From contig OX344763.1 in the NCBI GenBank assembly GCA_947034895.1, forward strand, positions 59,849,093 through 59,913,092: a stretch of 64,000 nt of DNA, in the 5' to 3' direction. Below, in pieces: positions 34,023 through 46,489 of the stretch (within the stretch, counting starts at the first letter, position 1; each line of letters opens with the position of its first letter). Below the pieces are notes generated by a model. It was given only the letters and a program-made list of their open reading frames with translations, ran no database searches and had not been told where the DNA came from. The translations under genes were made by a program, and so were the position numbers. The stretch is from Rhytidiadelphus loreus. Taxonomy: Eukaryota > Streptophyta > Bryopsida > Hypnales > Hylocomiaceae.

Positions 34023-35680
34023 TCATTTTTCAGACAAAGAAAAATAAAAGAGGAATCTAATACAAGTGGTTTCATATTTTTTGAAGTATTCTTTAATTAC
34101 TTATAAATTTCCAAAGGACTTGTGTCATAGGTCCCTACTTATGCCCCTAGGTCTTCCGTAAAATGTTCACTTGCAACGTCTAAACAAAAATGGGAAAGTA
34201 AAGAGAATGGATTGGCTCTTACAATTGATAATTTTTTTTTCTCGAATCATTTAATGATTATGGAGGTCAATTTATGAACTACAATTTGTCCATTTCAAAG
34301 CCACTTATATGGTCCATTTTTAATGCCTGCTCCATTTCAGAGCCTTCTACCTTATCTTTACTTTCACATCCTCACAAATGAAGAGAGGTACCCTCTTTGA
34401 AATCCAATGGACGTCAGATTTGGGGAAACTCCCCAATTAAAAAAATATTTACGATAGTGTTTCCTTGAGTGTCAAATGCTTCAATGCACACCCTTGCCCG
34501 AGCAAAAAAATTTATGTATCAATGAATAGGTGGTAGTGAAATCGTGGGCCATAAGAATTAAAAATATTCCCAACGTGTAATGAGTTTAATAGCTTTTCAA
34601 GTAATATTAAGTTTTGGAAGAGAACATTTTAGTGTGCCAATATAATTTGTAGTTCTTCATTTCACCTCCAATCCCAAATTATTTTTATAACCAATACACT
34701 CAAAGTAGAAAATGTAAATTTTTTGGTTATCATCTCACAACTCTTATCCAATTTTGCACTCAAAGGAAACGTGCATACTAATACACAAGCTAATTAAACA
34801 TTCATATGGTTAGATTTTTGTTTCATAAAACTTGCTTCAATGGGAATAACTATAAGTCCATGCTCTTTTCATATAGGAAAAATACACTTGGAAAGGCTTA
34901 GGCACTTAGGGGTTCATTAGTAATGCACTCTAATTGTTAAGTTAAACTTATCTTTTGACTCTAAATAGATTATGCAAACACCCCTCTTGTACAATCAAAT
35001 TTCATTCGCAAATACTTCTTCGTCATTGTCCATAATGACGAAGAATTCTAATTAAATAATGATTTAGCACAATTGAATTCTAGAATACTCTATATCATTA
35101 CAAATTAGTTACTTTAAAGTTTCTAAAAATCCTGTGAAGACCTCGGTATAGGCCACGTGACGTGCTTCAAGGATTGGGCCAAGGATAACTTCGAGTTTAG
35201 AACCGAAATGTTTTTCATCTCGCTTTTGAACTCGAAGTGGTCCTTGACCGAACCTATAAGACCAAACCAAAACCTCGTAATCATTCACACCGGGTTGGGA
35301 ATCGAACCACAGACCTCCCAGACTCCACTTGAGTTCGAAGAAGTCGACCCTTGTGTGAGAATCCCTTCCACTACTTCACCTTCCTATTGGTCACATCGGG
35401 AATCACCTTTGATGCACCCCTGCTTGTCCATCCCATTTTTATTCTTTATTTTCTTTGATTCTATGGGGCTTCAAAATACCATCAGCTGTCCAACACAAAA
35501 TAGTCTTGAAGTCGCCCCACGACTCCATAGCCCCACCCGAAGTCACCTAAGGCCCCCCAAAGAGGGAATTACAAATGCGTGAATTTTCCATGGTTTTTGG
35601 ACCCGCGCTCGCCCCACCCGAAGTCGCCTACCCGATGTCGCCCCAGTCGAGGTCGCCCCAGCACCACAACGGCTAGAAAT
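34023..35680 (-). repeat. 1.65-kb dispersed repeat, copy 1 (inverted to 53491-55278)
   Basis: Reverse-complement match to 53491-55278 over its whole length, from TCATTTTTCAGACAAAG to the GCCCCAGCACC edge of the minisatellite. It lacks the MITE present in the other copy (empty site at about 35482-35485). It contains no supported gene; the open frame at 35157-35582 mirrors a frame in the other copy but has no recognised domain. A GTTCGATTCCC-like Pol III B-box is seen on the minus strand near 35300. Confidence 0.82.
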
Positions 35681-35825
35681 CCCGAGTTCCAAGGCACGTG
35701 CGGGTGTAGGGGGCGACCTTAGGTCCATTGTTTCAGGACAGCTTTGGTACCCACGGTCGCCCCACACCCGCACGTGCCCCTATGGCGACCACGGGTACTT
35801 ATGCGGTTGCCCTCACCCGCATTCG
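35515..35825 (+). repeat. GC-rich minisatellite upstream of the kinase relic
   Basis: Irregular tandem copies of CACCCGAAGTCGCC and variants (ACCCGATGTCGCCCC, ACCCGCACGTGCCCC, ACCCGCATTCGCC). It partly overlaps the end of the 1.65-kb repeat and lies 150-470 bp before the kinase-like frame, in the same orientation. Confidence 0.65.
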
Positions 35826-35838
35826 CCACTCTTGGTCC

Positions 35839-35906
35839 TGTGCTACGGCTTTCATCCACCTTGAAGTGGCTGAATGCGAGCTTGTGGGCCAAGGCAGTGA
35901 TTGGGG
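35839..35906 (+). promoter_or_regulatory. Shared 5' block upstream of the kinase relic
   Basis: TGTGCTACGGCTTTCATCC, then CTTGAAGTGGCTGAATGCG and GGCAGTGATTGGGG. It closely matches the minus-strand block at 30358-30296. The kinase-like frame begins about 75 bp further on. Confidence 0.55.
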
Positions 35907-35980
35907 GGTGGACTTGTTGCCTTTTTTTTCCACGACTCTATTTATTCATCAACTATGGGTAACTTTGTGAAGGAAGAGCT

Positions 35981-37575
35981 ATGTCTAATCTAAGGGAAGG
36001 GAGTAGTGCAATGCGTCCGTCCCTATGGGATATTAACCACAATGACCCCCGGGAATGGGAGAATGCTACAAGGAAATATGTAAGGGGCACCCACCTTGAC
36101 AATCCCACGGAGTTCCAAGTGACTATTGACTCGTATGAGTCAACGGGTGGAGAGTCATCATCAAAGTCAAAGAAGTCAAAGACAGCACATGATAAGGACC
36201 CAACTTATCCTCCACGGGATTATTCAATATTTGCACAGCGAGTGTGTTTCGAATGGTACGAGGAACGCACTGTAGAATTTCTGGAGTCTACATACTTGAG
36301 GCATAAAGAATCAGGCATCATTAAGTTGAAGAGAGATTTGAGCACTTTTATTCTGAAAAAGTACAAAGAATCCTCAAAATATGCTGACGTGGATGAAACG
36401 TACTTTGGCAACTACAAGAAGTGGATGGAGAACGTGCTCATGGAAATCATTTTCAATACCAAAAAATCATTGTAGAGCACCAATCTATAGTTCCTGGGTG
36501 TGAAAATAAGGAGACCATTGAATTCCACGCAAAAATGGCATGGTAGCAGAAAGCGGCTTCTCGACTATCGAAGACTGTATCTAGGGCAATGGGGTGGCAG
36601 TTGGACGCATTGACGGATGCTCTTTCTCAAAACAGTGGATCATCTCTCATGTGGATCAATTCTACTGCAAAGGTGGTTCCGCTTAATGGATATGACCAAC
36701 AAGGGGGGTATGGAAAGGTGCGTAAGGTATACATTGATGGCATGTCTACAATACCCAAGCATGTACATTTTGCGAGGAAGGTGTCAAAGCAAACGAACAC
36801 ACATAATGCGAGATATGAACGATCCATTGAGGCCTTGGTGTGTCCTTTAAATCACCCAGCCATTGTTAAATTTGTGGCTATCCACGCCAATACAATGGAA
36901 GCCTACACGTTGTGGTGGAATGGTGGTAATTTGAACAAACTTCTTCGCTTGAATGAGAAGGTCGTGCCACATGCCGATTGGCACGAAATCAAGTTGGTGA
37001 AGGAACTTCGACAAGACCAGGTGAAGCAAATTAGCCTCTTTTGAAGGTACAAGGCGAAGTTGGCATGGGCCCTTGTTTATGTGACAAGTCTTGTACACAA
37101 TGAAGGTGTTCTACACAACGATTTGTCTCCCAACAACACATTAATCCATTATCCGCCGTACTCGGATGATATTATAAACATTGGGATTTGCGATTGGGGA
37201 ATTGCAAGTCGTATACAAGAGGGAGCTCCCTCACATTTTGGATACAAAACCACGAAAGAGAGGGATGACATGTTGAAAGGCAGATGGTGGGTGGCTCCAG
37301 AGTTGTTCTATGTGTTTGGGCCAAAGGGTTCAAAAACAAGCCTTGACAAGATGCAAGCCATGCACAAGTATACGGTTAAATCTGATTCGTTCTCTATTGG
37401 TAAATTGATTGGGAACATGAAAATTGGTTGTATCGGTGAATATGACAGGGAACTATTCAAAAACTCTGAGTCGGGGAAGTTCTTTACAATGAAGTTACGT
37501 GCGCTTATGGATGCTGACGTACAGATGAGACTCACATGTTCTAAGGTAGTAGCTTCACTCATGCTTCCACCCTAG
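35981..37575 (+). pseudogene. Protein kinase-like gene relic
   Basis: ATG at 35981 opens an N-terminal region of about 165 residues without a recognised domain (Ser/Lys-rich linker, then YSIFAQRVCFEWYEERTVEF). A one-base shift in an A-run near 36465 moves to the next frame, which carries a kinase domain of about 300 residues: Gly-rich loop GGYGKV near 36704, a lysine in HFARKV near 36775, catalytic loop HNDLSPNN at 37114-37137, DWG in place of DFG at 37192-37200, APE at 37293-37301 and a KSDSFSIGKL helix. Only two further lesions exist: TAG near 36544 and TGA at 37042-37044. The HxDxxxxN and APE motifs are kept, so the ancestor was probably catalytic. Family not assigned. The 5' minisatellite and shared block resemble those of family copies 2 and 3. 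Confidence 0.75.
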
Positions 37576-38773
37576 AATATGAAGCCTCTAGAATTAGTTT
37601 TTTGAGACTCCGTGTTGTAGTGTGATAGAAGAATACCATAGTATCATTTTGGAGTAGTACTTCTAGTACATGTAATCAGATTTTAATATGAGGTGCCATT
37701 TTTCCAAAATTGGCAATATTGTGGATTTAGTCTTCATGGTATGTTGTATTGAATCTCTCATATCAATGTCTGTATTTTGTTGCAATGAATGAATTAAATA
37801 GGCTCAATGTTCCAGTAAGATATCCTACAGTAAGATATATAGCCTTGGAATAATAGAGCCCATTTTCCTTCTAAAAAGCATTGACAATCGGCACTTGTAT
37901 TGGTTCATCCGAGAAAAAAGGATGACTTTCTTAATAGGTTTTGGGCAATAAAAACAACAGTTCTCAATTGGTTTGAATGGACTAGAAAAAATGCGGGGGT
38001 GCTATTTTGTGAGCCTTGGAGCTAAGCCTGTGAGCTTGTGAGCCTAAGAGCCTCCGATTACTAATATATTTTTTTGTAATTTTGAGAGCAAGGACCTATG
38101 ACCGTGGTTCAGAGCTGAGGGAAATTGAAATCAGAGAATATAAATGTATTTGGTGATTAAAAATATTTTTTCCAACCTTTCAGGAGGTGGTTTTGATGAT
38201 TTAATTTTTATCCTAAAACGAGATTTGGGAGTGCAAATTTTAGGTCTTCCTCATCTCCCATTTCCTTATATATTTAATCTAATAGTGCGCATATTTTTGT
38301 TCCAATTAAGTGAATGTCTTAAAGGGGGCCAGTTATGTATTCTTATGGTGGATTTTCATTCCCTCCCAATCATTTTTCTTCTTTAGTTTCCTTATCATTC
38401 ATTCCCTATTATTTTCCGGTTTTCATTCCGTCCCCAATTTTTTTTCCTTCATTAGTTTCCTTATCTTGAATTCCCTATTATTTTCTTGTCAAGTATGTAG
38501 GATTAAAGTATGTTCTCATTCCCTCTCCATTTTTTTCCTTCTTTAGTTTCCTTTCCAATCATTCCCTAAAGATTCTTTTCCCAAAACTTTGATTTTTCTT
38601 CTAGAATCCCTTCACGAACATGACTAATTCATTTAAAAAATATCAATATCAATCTAATAGCTTGTAACTAACCGGCAGTACTTCCCATTCATTGAAATAC
38701 ACCAAATAAAAAAAGCAAAATATCAGAATCTCAGAAAACAATAAACATTATAAAGAGATGTAGTAGAAAAGGC
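37576..38773. other. AT-rich spacer between kinase relic and ParB/methyltransferase gene
   Basis: No supported gene. It contains the pyrimidine-rich tandem repeat at 38350-38572. Open frames at 38144-38546 are low-complexity products of that repeat. Confidence 0.55.
38350..38572 (+). repeat. Pyrimidine-rich tandem repeat, about three units of 70-75 bp
   Basis: Unit pattern: TTTCATTCC(C/G)TCCC, a T-run with TTTTTTCCTTC, TTAGTTTCCTTATC and ATTCCCTATTATTTTC. Copies start near 38350, 38419 and 38515; the third is diverged. Confidence 0.65.
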
Positions 38774-41700
38774 TCATGGAGGTGATTCATGAAGGATGCT
38801 GCTAGAGGATCTAGATGCAGAGCTCTCATCACTACACTCTCTAGTGGAATCATCTATATATGTCAAGACACATGGATCTACTTTACGGGCTCTGGAAGAC
38901 GGTTTAGGAGCATGAGTTTGAAGGTGCAATGCTACAGCCTCAGCATACATTGGTAGCTGGAAAGGTTTTGGGAGGCTAGCAAAAAATGTTGGATTCCCAA
39001 AGAATGGTCGATGTCGCGCCATCTTCATTTCTTCTGCTTGTCTACAAAAAATAAATGAACAAGTATGAGTACAAAGTATAAAATATACCCTTAAAATTCA
39101 CATTAAAACAATTAAGGATAAACTTACTTACTAAATTGTGATTTCTTCGGGATACGGTGGACTTGCACCTCGTCATCATCAAGGTCAATTGGAGGAGCTG
39201 GAGAGACTACCGGTTGCGCCTTTAAAGTGGAAACGGTGCAAATCAAAGGAGCAAGTAGAGCCTCAAATATGGACTTATCCTCTTTCAAAGCCACGACATG
39301 GCGTCCAGTAGCTCAACAAGCATAGATAGTAGAACTTGTAGAAATTATCAAAGAATAATAGTTAGGAATGGACAAAACTTATAGAATGCAAAATACGGAA
39401 AACTAAAAAAATTAAAGAAGAAAAACACCTGTAGCTGCGGTGCAATCTATTATAATGTCACTCGGTGAGGTAGTCGCCTCTATCAGCATCTACATGAAGG
39501 CTCAAGCCTTCTCTCGTGGACCTCGCCATGGCGTCTTGCCATTCATAGTGACATCCTCCTTGTTGCAAAAATTCTGTAGGACGTCGTCTCCAGCCACGCT
39601 AACGCCTACGGCATCATGAGCAGGTACTTCTTGGAAGGAGAACTTCGACGGGACCTCTCCTGCTATAGCCTTGACATACAGTGATATACCAAAACGCATA
39701 GTCTACAAAAGATTTTGAAGTTACTATGCATTATTCAAAATGTATTATTGAGAAATGAATACCAAAACCAAGGCTTAGGAATTTACCGTGGCAAGTGGAT
39801 CTGTAGGTGACTTCAAGTGAAGTCTATTCATACCCCACCAGTCCTTGATAGATTTCACACTGAAATCCATACATAATCCTTTAAGGTAGGATTGCATCTT
39901 ACGACTAAGAGGATACATGACAAGAAGAGCCCCTCCATCGTGAAGATAGTTTTCAACAAGATCAAAGACAGCTTGTAGGCCGTCTTCGGAGAATTGATTC
40001 CACAATGGAATGGTTGATGGTGGAATGGACATGGTGGGGACCGATAAACCCTCTGGGACATCCACAATGATGAGGTCTACAAGGGCTTGCTTAGTCAAGA
40101 CCCCATCAACAAAACGATCCTTGTCTGAAGCATGCTGCACAAATCAAAACAATGTGTACGTAATCAATAAATATAAGAAGTACAAATGTTGAAGTGCATC
40201 ATTGATAATGCCTTGGAAAAATAGTGAAAATAAACAAAGAGGAACACAACAATCTAGGGTAGAGCAAAGTAGATAGTGAATACTTTTTCTAAAAAGGTTG
40301 TGATGGCATTGAATGCATCAGGAATATGTCCTTCCTCTGATTCCAGGAAAGTAGTGATGGAAACATTCAAAATGCACTCATCCACAGTAGGCACCCCTTG
40401 CAAATTACGAGCATGAGGTAGAGGTCCATGCAAAAGGTGCTCTTGAGTCAAAGAAAAACCGGACAAAGTGTCCTTCATGGCACCATCACTCAATGCTTGG
40501 TCCGGGACCACTGTCTCAGCTTTCTCTTCCTGCCCTTCTTCTTGCCTTTCACATCAGTCTTGGCTTTCTCGGATTCACGTTCTTTCTTCTTCGCATCATT
40601 GTCCTTAGATTTCTTCCTCGCTTCTTTCCATTTCTCTTCTTTCTTCTTGTTTGATAACTCTCGCCTCTTCATGCCCTTCGCACGAGCATCAACATCCAAG
40701 CCTGCAAATTCATCCACGGTTGACACCACAGCAGCACTTTCCTTGATGGACTGAAACAGAGCCAATTCATGAGGCGGGATAAATCCCTGGCTGCACTCAA
40801 GGTACCAAGGCATAGCTTGAAGATGAGTACTTGGCCAATTCTTCAGTTGCGCCGGAGAGAACATACATGATTCAGGCAATGAATGATCAAGCCAAGTGTT
40901 GAGGAACGGTGGTAAATCAGCCTTTGAAATGGCTTTCTTTACATATAACTCGAACATAAAGTACCTGCAAATATTATAAGGGATTTAGGCACATGCACTA
41001 CAAATGAAGCCTCAAAAAAACATGAACACTATAAACAAAAAAAAAGGCAATACCTGTATAAGATCCTCTTCACAACCAGCATGGATCCCTTGAAGTCTTT
41101 AAATGCATCTGACTTTTTGAATGAGTCAGCCCCCTTGAAGACACCCACAAAAGCGTGGTCCCAAAGCTTCATCCGCCAATTTTCTATGAAATCTACAAAG
41201 GATTGTGGCTCTTGAGGCACCTCCATATTGATAGTAATGTTGTCTGATCAAAGTATGGACTCATACAATTCGACAACAGAATCTTCAATTTGGAATAGTA
41301 TCAAAACAGAACAAGGTCAAAATAGGAACAAAACATCTATCCTACCAATTATAAAAAACATAATAATGAATTAAGATAACTTATCCCAGCATACTAGCAA
41401 GCCTTATAAAGAAAAGAATTCAATTTTTCATCATTGGCTGGTCTTGGAGGAAATCGATGTGCCTCTCAAGTTGGACTTGAGGAATTAAGCCACTTAAGCC
41501 ACTTCACTTTCTGGCTCGGACTTGCATTTGCCGTAGCAATTAGTTGGAGTTTGTCAAGCATCAACTCCGGAACAGAGTATAAACTCTAGTGTCTCTCAAT
41601 CTATAAATTACAAGAAGCAATTAGAAACGTGAAGAAAAAAATTTAAAAAGAGAAAAGGGTGAAAATGAATATAGAAATACCTCTTGAAGCTACTTGTTTC

Positions 41701-44700
41701 CTAAGGCAGGATGAGCTACTGAAACAATCTTAGATAGTTTCTTGTACAGCTTGTCTGTTGATTCCTTTGTAGCCACCCGCATTGCCGTTGCAACCCCCAG
41801 AACACTCACTTCCTCCAGTGACGTCTCCTCATGGTACTTGCGGACCCCTAAATCTGCTACTGCTGCAATCTCTTGCTATGAAGTGTATATCACATGAAGC
41901 AAAAAAGTATCATTGAATAATTGTATATAGGATCGATACCAACTCAAATACAAAATCAAGAGAAGAACATAAGAAATTGGAAAGTGAAGAGCATCTTACT
42001 TGAAATATAAAAGATGTGAAAACATCTAAAGGCATGGAATACCATGTCTTGCGAGCATTTTGATGGCATGCTTTCATATCCTCAACACTTAGAAGTTCAT
42101 TGAACTTGTCAATGGGCATAGATCCGTACTTCTTAACACGGTATGGAGTATGCACTAGGTTTGTCTTGATGTGCGAGTGCTCTGTGTGCCTATATAGAGG
42201 GTAGGCCAAAAAATTAGAGTTCATTGAATTAACGGAAAAAAAAATCTTCATAATGAAATGAGAAGGAGGAATCTTACTTGTTTATGTCATGTATAACTTG
42301 CATTGCTGCACCTACTCGACCTCTGGTATCCAAAATGATTGAATCAACCGAAATATGCCACTTCAAATTTGTAGAATAAAGACGATTAATATATCTCATC
42401 CATGTTATACATCGGTGATTCCCATCGCAAACGAAAAATTTAGCATCCACCAAGTGCTGCAGCTCAAGTATGTTTCTCAAATACATGTTAAATTCATCGT
42501 TCACAGTGTTCCACATAGAGCCCCATTGAGCCTTCTTCGCAGCCAAAAACAATCCCAAATTTCCGTCCTCATCGGAAGTGGAGACGTAGAACACCCGAGC
42601 ACCTTCTTCGTAACCTTGGGCAAAGTCTTGCTCAAGTTTGGTAATATCACATCCTAATGTGGGCCTTACCATAGGCATTGGAACAAAACGACACAATGGA
42701 ATTTTTTGCCACAAGAGATGGTGAGGCTTTAGTTTCAGACTAGAAATTGTAGTCAAAAAATCTAGTTTTTGTTTCCTACAAATGGCATCTTCCCCTTCTT
42801 CCTCATCTCCGTCACCACTATCCTTGCCCAGAACAATGTTGCCTTCTTCAATGATAGAGGGTTGATTACTGATCATTTTGTCATTGATATCCATTACCAA
42901 AGATGGGACATTGTCTTCAACCTGGTGTGTTGTATTCTACAAGGCAGAAAAAACATAATTAGACACCATTGATTTAATCAAAATAAACGAGAAGACAAAA
43001 TGTCACTCATTACTTTCCCAAAACTCATTACATATTTTGACACAGCAACATCCATTACTAAGTGATACTTGCAGATATAACACCAAACTGAAAATTACTA
43101 AAAGCAACAGCAAGAGATAACATGTCCAACGCCGGAAAATATTTATAGATTATTACAACACATTTTTAGCTACAAAACCGTGTAAGTAGAAGGTAATATG
43201 ATAATCTAACTTTGCATCTTCGAAAAAACTAGTCCATTTGCGGCATTGCATAATTCATCACTAATTTATACTCAAACATATTTAATAATATATCTACACT
43301 ACCAATAGTATCATCAATACTCCACCGCATATCTACAAGACTGCACCACACATTCTTCTGTCTCGGTGGTGAGAGACTAACCGTGCACTGTATCGACAGG
43401 AAACCTCTGACAGAATTTTAGTAATTTCTCTCTAAAATTAAAATCAAAACCTCGAAGACAATGAAATCCACTAATCACTTATGGCCCGCATTGTGTGATC
43501 ACAATACTGATTATTTCAATCTCTACATGCATTCGACGAAATTGCTTCTAGAGTCGTAAATCTTTAGAATGACTAAAAATCTCATTAATACTACATTGCC
43601 TCCATATATACTCTTATGATTTTTTGTAATAAAAAAAAAGATTTCCAAGTTCACCTCTCTACCCAGTCTATCTCGGTAGCGAGAGGCCCTCTAGACAAGG
43701 GTCAAGTTGAATGAATATTGGATTACAAATAAAACACATTTATTTACCATGAAGTGCACGATAAACCTACTAATTATTGAGAATTCATCAATCAAGGATG
43801 CAGGACCTTTGTACCAATAATCTAGTCTCGTTGGCGAGAGATATTCTCTTCCAGTGTGCTATTGGAATCACTAGACAATTTTGTATAACTCGAATTTTGT
43901 TCACATCATATTGGATGATGACTTCCTACGACATGCTATACTTTTCTGCACTCTGATATGGAGGATACATACATCTCGGTGCCGAGAGAAATTTATGTCC
44001 GACCTGTACTTGCAATTTTAGGTACGAGTGGTTTGATAAGGACCGTATCATCATGAGTACTCTCTCAGACATTGAATGGATGTATCTATTCCAAAAAAAG
44101 ATAATCTGGTGCCATTCTATTTACTAACGTGAGAATAGAGACCTTTGTCCAAATTCCCGTCACATCCGAAGGATTCAGAGACATTAAGGCTTTCTCTTCC
44201 AAGACTAGCGGGTGATTAGGTATCTCTCGATGACGAGAGATCATTCCGGAGAATGTAATCTCGCAGGAGTAAACAGGTCTCAGAACCAGATGTCGAGAAC
44301 CCGGACTTACCGTAAATTCAAGCTCAGGACCTTCAGACATGGTTTTTCGACAGATGGGGACTTCAGAACCGCTCTCGGCAGCGAGACATGATTGGTAGGT
44401 GGCCCCCCTTGCAACTTCTCTGATTGCATTAGACTTCTATTAGTTTGGCTACGTGAAAATCTTTGTGTTCATATCACTAGTTCAACAATTGAGACTAATG
44501 TCGGTTTTTTCATTTTGATGACAATTCTGAAACTCTTGAGGCTCTCGGCAGCGAGTGAGACATGGAAGACGGTCTCTCTTGCATTATATACTTTTATGGC
44601 TGTATTTCATTTAGTTGATTTCATGGGTTCGTGGCCTGCCGATTCTACCATGAAATTGTTATAAAGAAAAATACGGTTGAAGCTTGAGCATGGTTCTCCG

Positions 44701-46489
44701 ACTCGTGGAGACATCGACACCTCTCTCTGCAACGAGACAAGTTCGGTGGGTGACCCTACTTGTAACTTCTCCGATTGTATTAGACTCCAATTATGCAAGC
44801 TATGTGCAAATCAAGTATCGAGTTCGATCAGTTTGGAATTCAGGAAACCAGACTACGGGATAATTGATTCTGAAAAGCTTATCCCGACTCCAGGATCTTC
44901 CCGCAATGATCAAGCTGCGCACTTGGAGCTCTCATCTGCACTGGGGATCAAACACTAATCCCCTACGATATCTCTGATAAACTTTGGAAATGAACTAAAT
45001 ACTAACTGGTTAGATTAGTGAATCCCAGTAATACGCAATTCTGAGGAGCGGTCGGCACGACGAAATTTTAGCAGGACTTTAGCTTGTTACCATATCGCAT
45101 TAATTATGGGAAGACTGGATAATGAAATAATGGGATTCCCGATAAGTCCAATGAAGTCTATCAAGTACTCTCCATAGAAATTTTGAATCAACATCCCCAT
45201 GAGAATCATGACACACGGCCAGCTAACCATGTCTCGTCAACGAGAGGTGATCAAACCAGCTTAGTCATTGAGACAACAACGACGAACCCTAATTCGAAAT
45301 CGTAAGGAAGCTCCGCAATTGTGCGTCACGGATTGCCCACATCAGGGCTCTAGTCATCAAAGAAGCCCGCTCGAACATAATAGACAAGAGAATGAGTTGT
45401 ACCTCAATTTCCTCCGATGATGTATTGGTTGCTTCGTCTTCCTGTCCTTGCTACCGTGTTGTTCCTCCCTCCAATGCACTTGAATCACTAGACCCTGCGC
45501 ATATCTGAGTACACAATTAGGAGAATCAGAGCCTTATATCGGAGCTTGCCGCAATCGAAGCCAGCCTCAGTTGGAGCCTGCCGCAATCGGAGAATGCCGC
45601 GACGAAGAAATATCAAATCACATCTCTCGCTACCGAGAGAACAATCCCGGAATTCCCTTGCTGAGTTCCTCACTGGATTTCGTTGCTGCGGTTTCCCTCA
45701 TCGTTGGATCCCCACCGGGTGAAGGGTGGCGGATTACATTTTTTGGTTGTAAAATGAGTAGCGGCAAGACGAGCGACTCAACGAGATGCGGCTTACCAGG
45801 TTTGTTTCCGTAGGGTGATTTGCCGCCGAATCTTTGAGTTCTCGCCGGGCCAGCTCCTTCCCTCTCCTGGTCTCCATTGCCACGAAAGTTTTGGCCCCTG
45901 CACAAATCTGAACGAGCTAGTAGTGAGTGATATGGAAGCCACTCCCGAAGACGTCGCAAACACTGTGTTTGGTGGGGACAAAGACAGTATTGGAGGATTT
46001 AGGGTTCATTGGGAATAGTTGACTACATTATCGTGGCCCCCAACCTATATTCGGGAAATGCCTATCCAGGGTGAGGTCTTCGACTCCCTACACCTCTTAT
46101 TCGTCCCCATAGATATGGTAATTAGTTTTGGTCATAAATTACGAAATCATATATACATCACTTTAAATACGTTAATGACTCTATCTTACCGATTCACGAG
46201 CCTTTGCTCTTGAAACTAAAGCATCTCTCAACATAATTTGAGTATCATGATCATTGGAATCACATTGTATTTGACTCTTGCATATGCTTGAATCTAATCT
46301 ACCCTTCCACCGATCCACATCTTCTATTTCTGCATCACTATTTGATGTGGCTTTTCGGACAAGTCTCTTTCGATTCATTCTAGACCTTTTCAATTCTCTA
46401 GATGTACTGAAAGTAAATATACTCTTCCTCCGCTTTCTTGCTTTTACACTTTGAAAATCAATTTGACATATTTCTGCAGTTGGTGGCAT
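38774..46489 (-). pseudogene. ParB-like / permuted N6-N4 methyltransferase fusion gene, eleven exons
   Basis: Minus-strand exons with GT-AG borders: 46489-46190, 42936-42278, 42189-42000, 41875-41681, 41585-about 41420, about 41240-41054, 40964-40284, 40134-39787, 39702-39429, 39311-39128, 39041-38774. Phases agree at every junction except 5/6, which I could not resolve. Exon 1 is basic. Exon 2 carries a ParB/sulfiredoxin-type box, FFVCDGNHRCITW. Exon 7 has a Lys-rich tract. Exon 8 has VDVPEGL, where N6/N4 amino-methyltransferases have DPPY, then LHDGGALLVMYP. Exons 9-10 have DCTAATATGRHVVALKED, resembling motif I. Motif IV before motif I is the permuted beta-class order. ParB plus methylase fusions are known in phages and bacteria. 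Lesions: TAG in exon 4, TGA in exon 5, a frameshift near 40520 in exon 7 and TAG in exon 9. The altered DPPY box makes catalysis doubtful even in the ancestor. Confidence 0.68.
43360..45640. repeat. Array of TCTCG-N4-CGAGA palindromes in intron 1
   Basis: Ten palindromes of 14-18 bp, exact or one or two bases off: starts 43360, 43671, 43826, 43974, 44223, 44373, 44542, 44721, 45232 and 45623. Consensus is TCTCGGYRRCGAGA. Five of the nine spacings are 148-179 bp and one (311) is about twice that. Parts of the inter-palindrome sequence are also repeated, e.g. CTTCTCTGATTGCATTAGAC at 44414 and its variant near 44765, so the region looks like a diverged tandem array whose palindromes are better conserved than the rest. 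Several sites include TGTCTC/GAGACA, the auxin-response core, which may be coincidental. Confidence 0.7.

Noticed and set aside
44392..44958. Plus-strand open frames with a shared NFSDCIRL segment
   Set aside because: The shared segment comes from the tandem duplication in the palindrome region of intron 1, so the frames are incidental.
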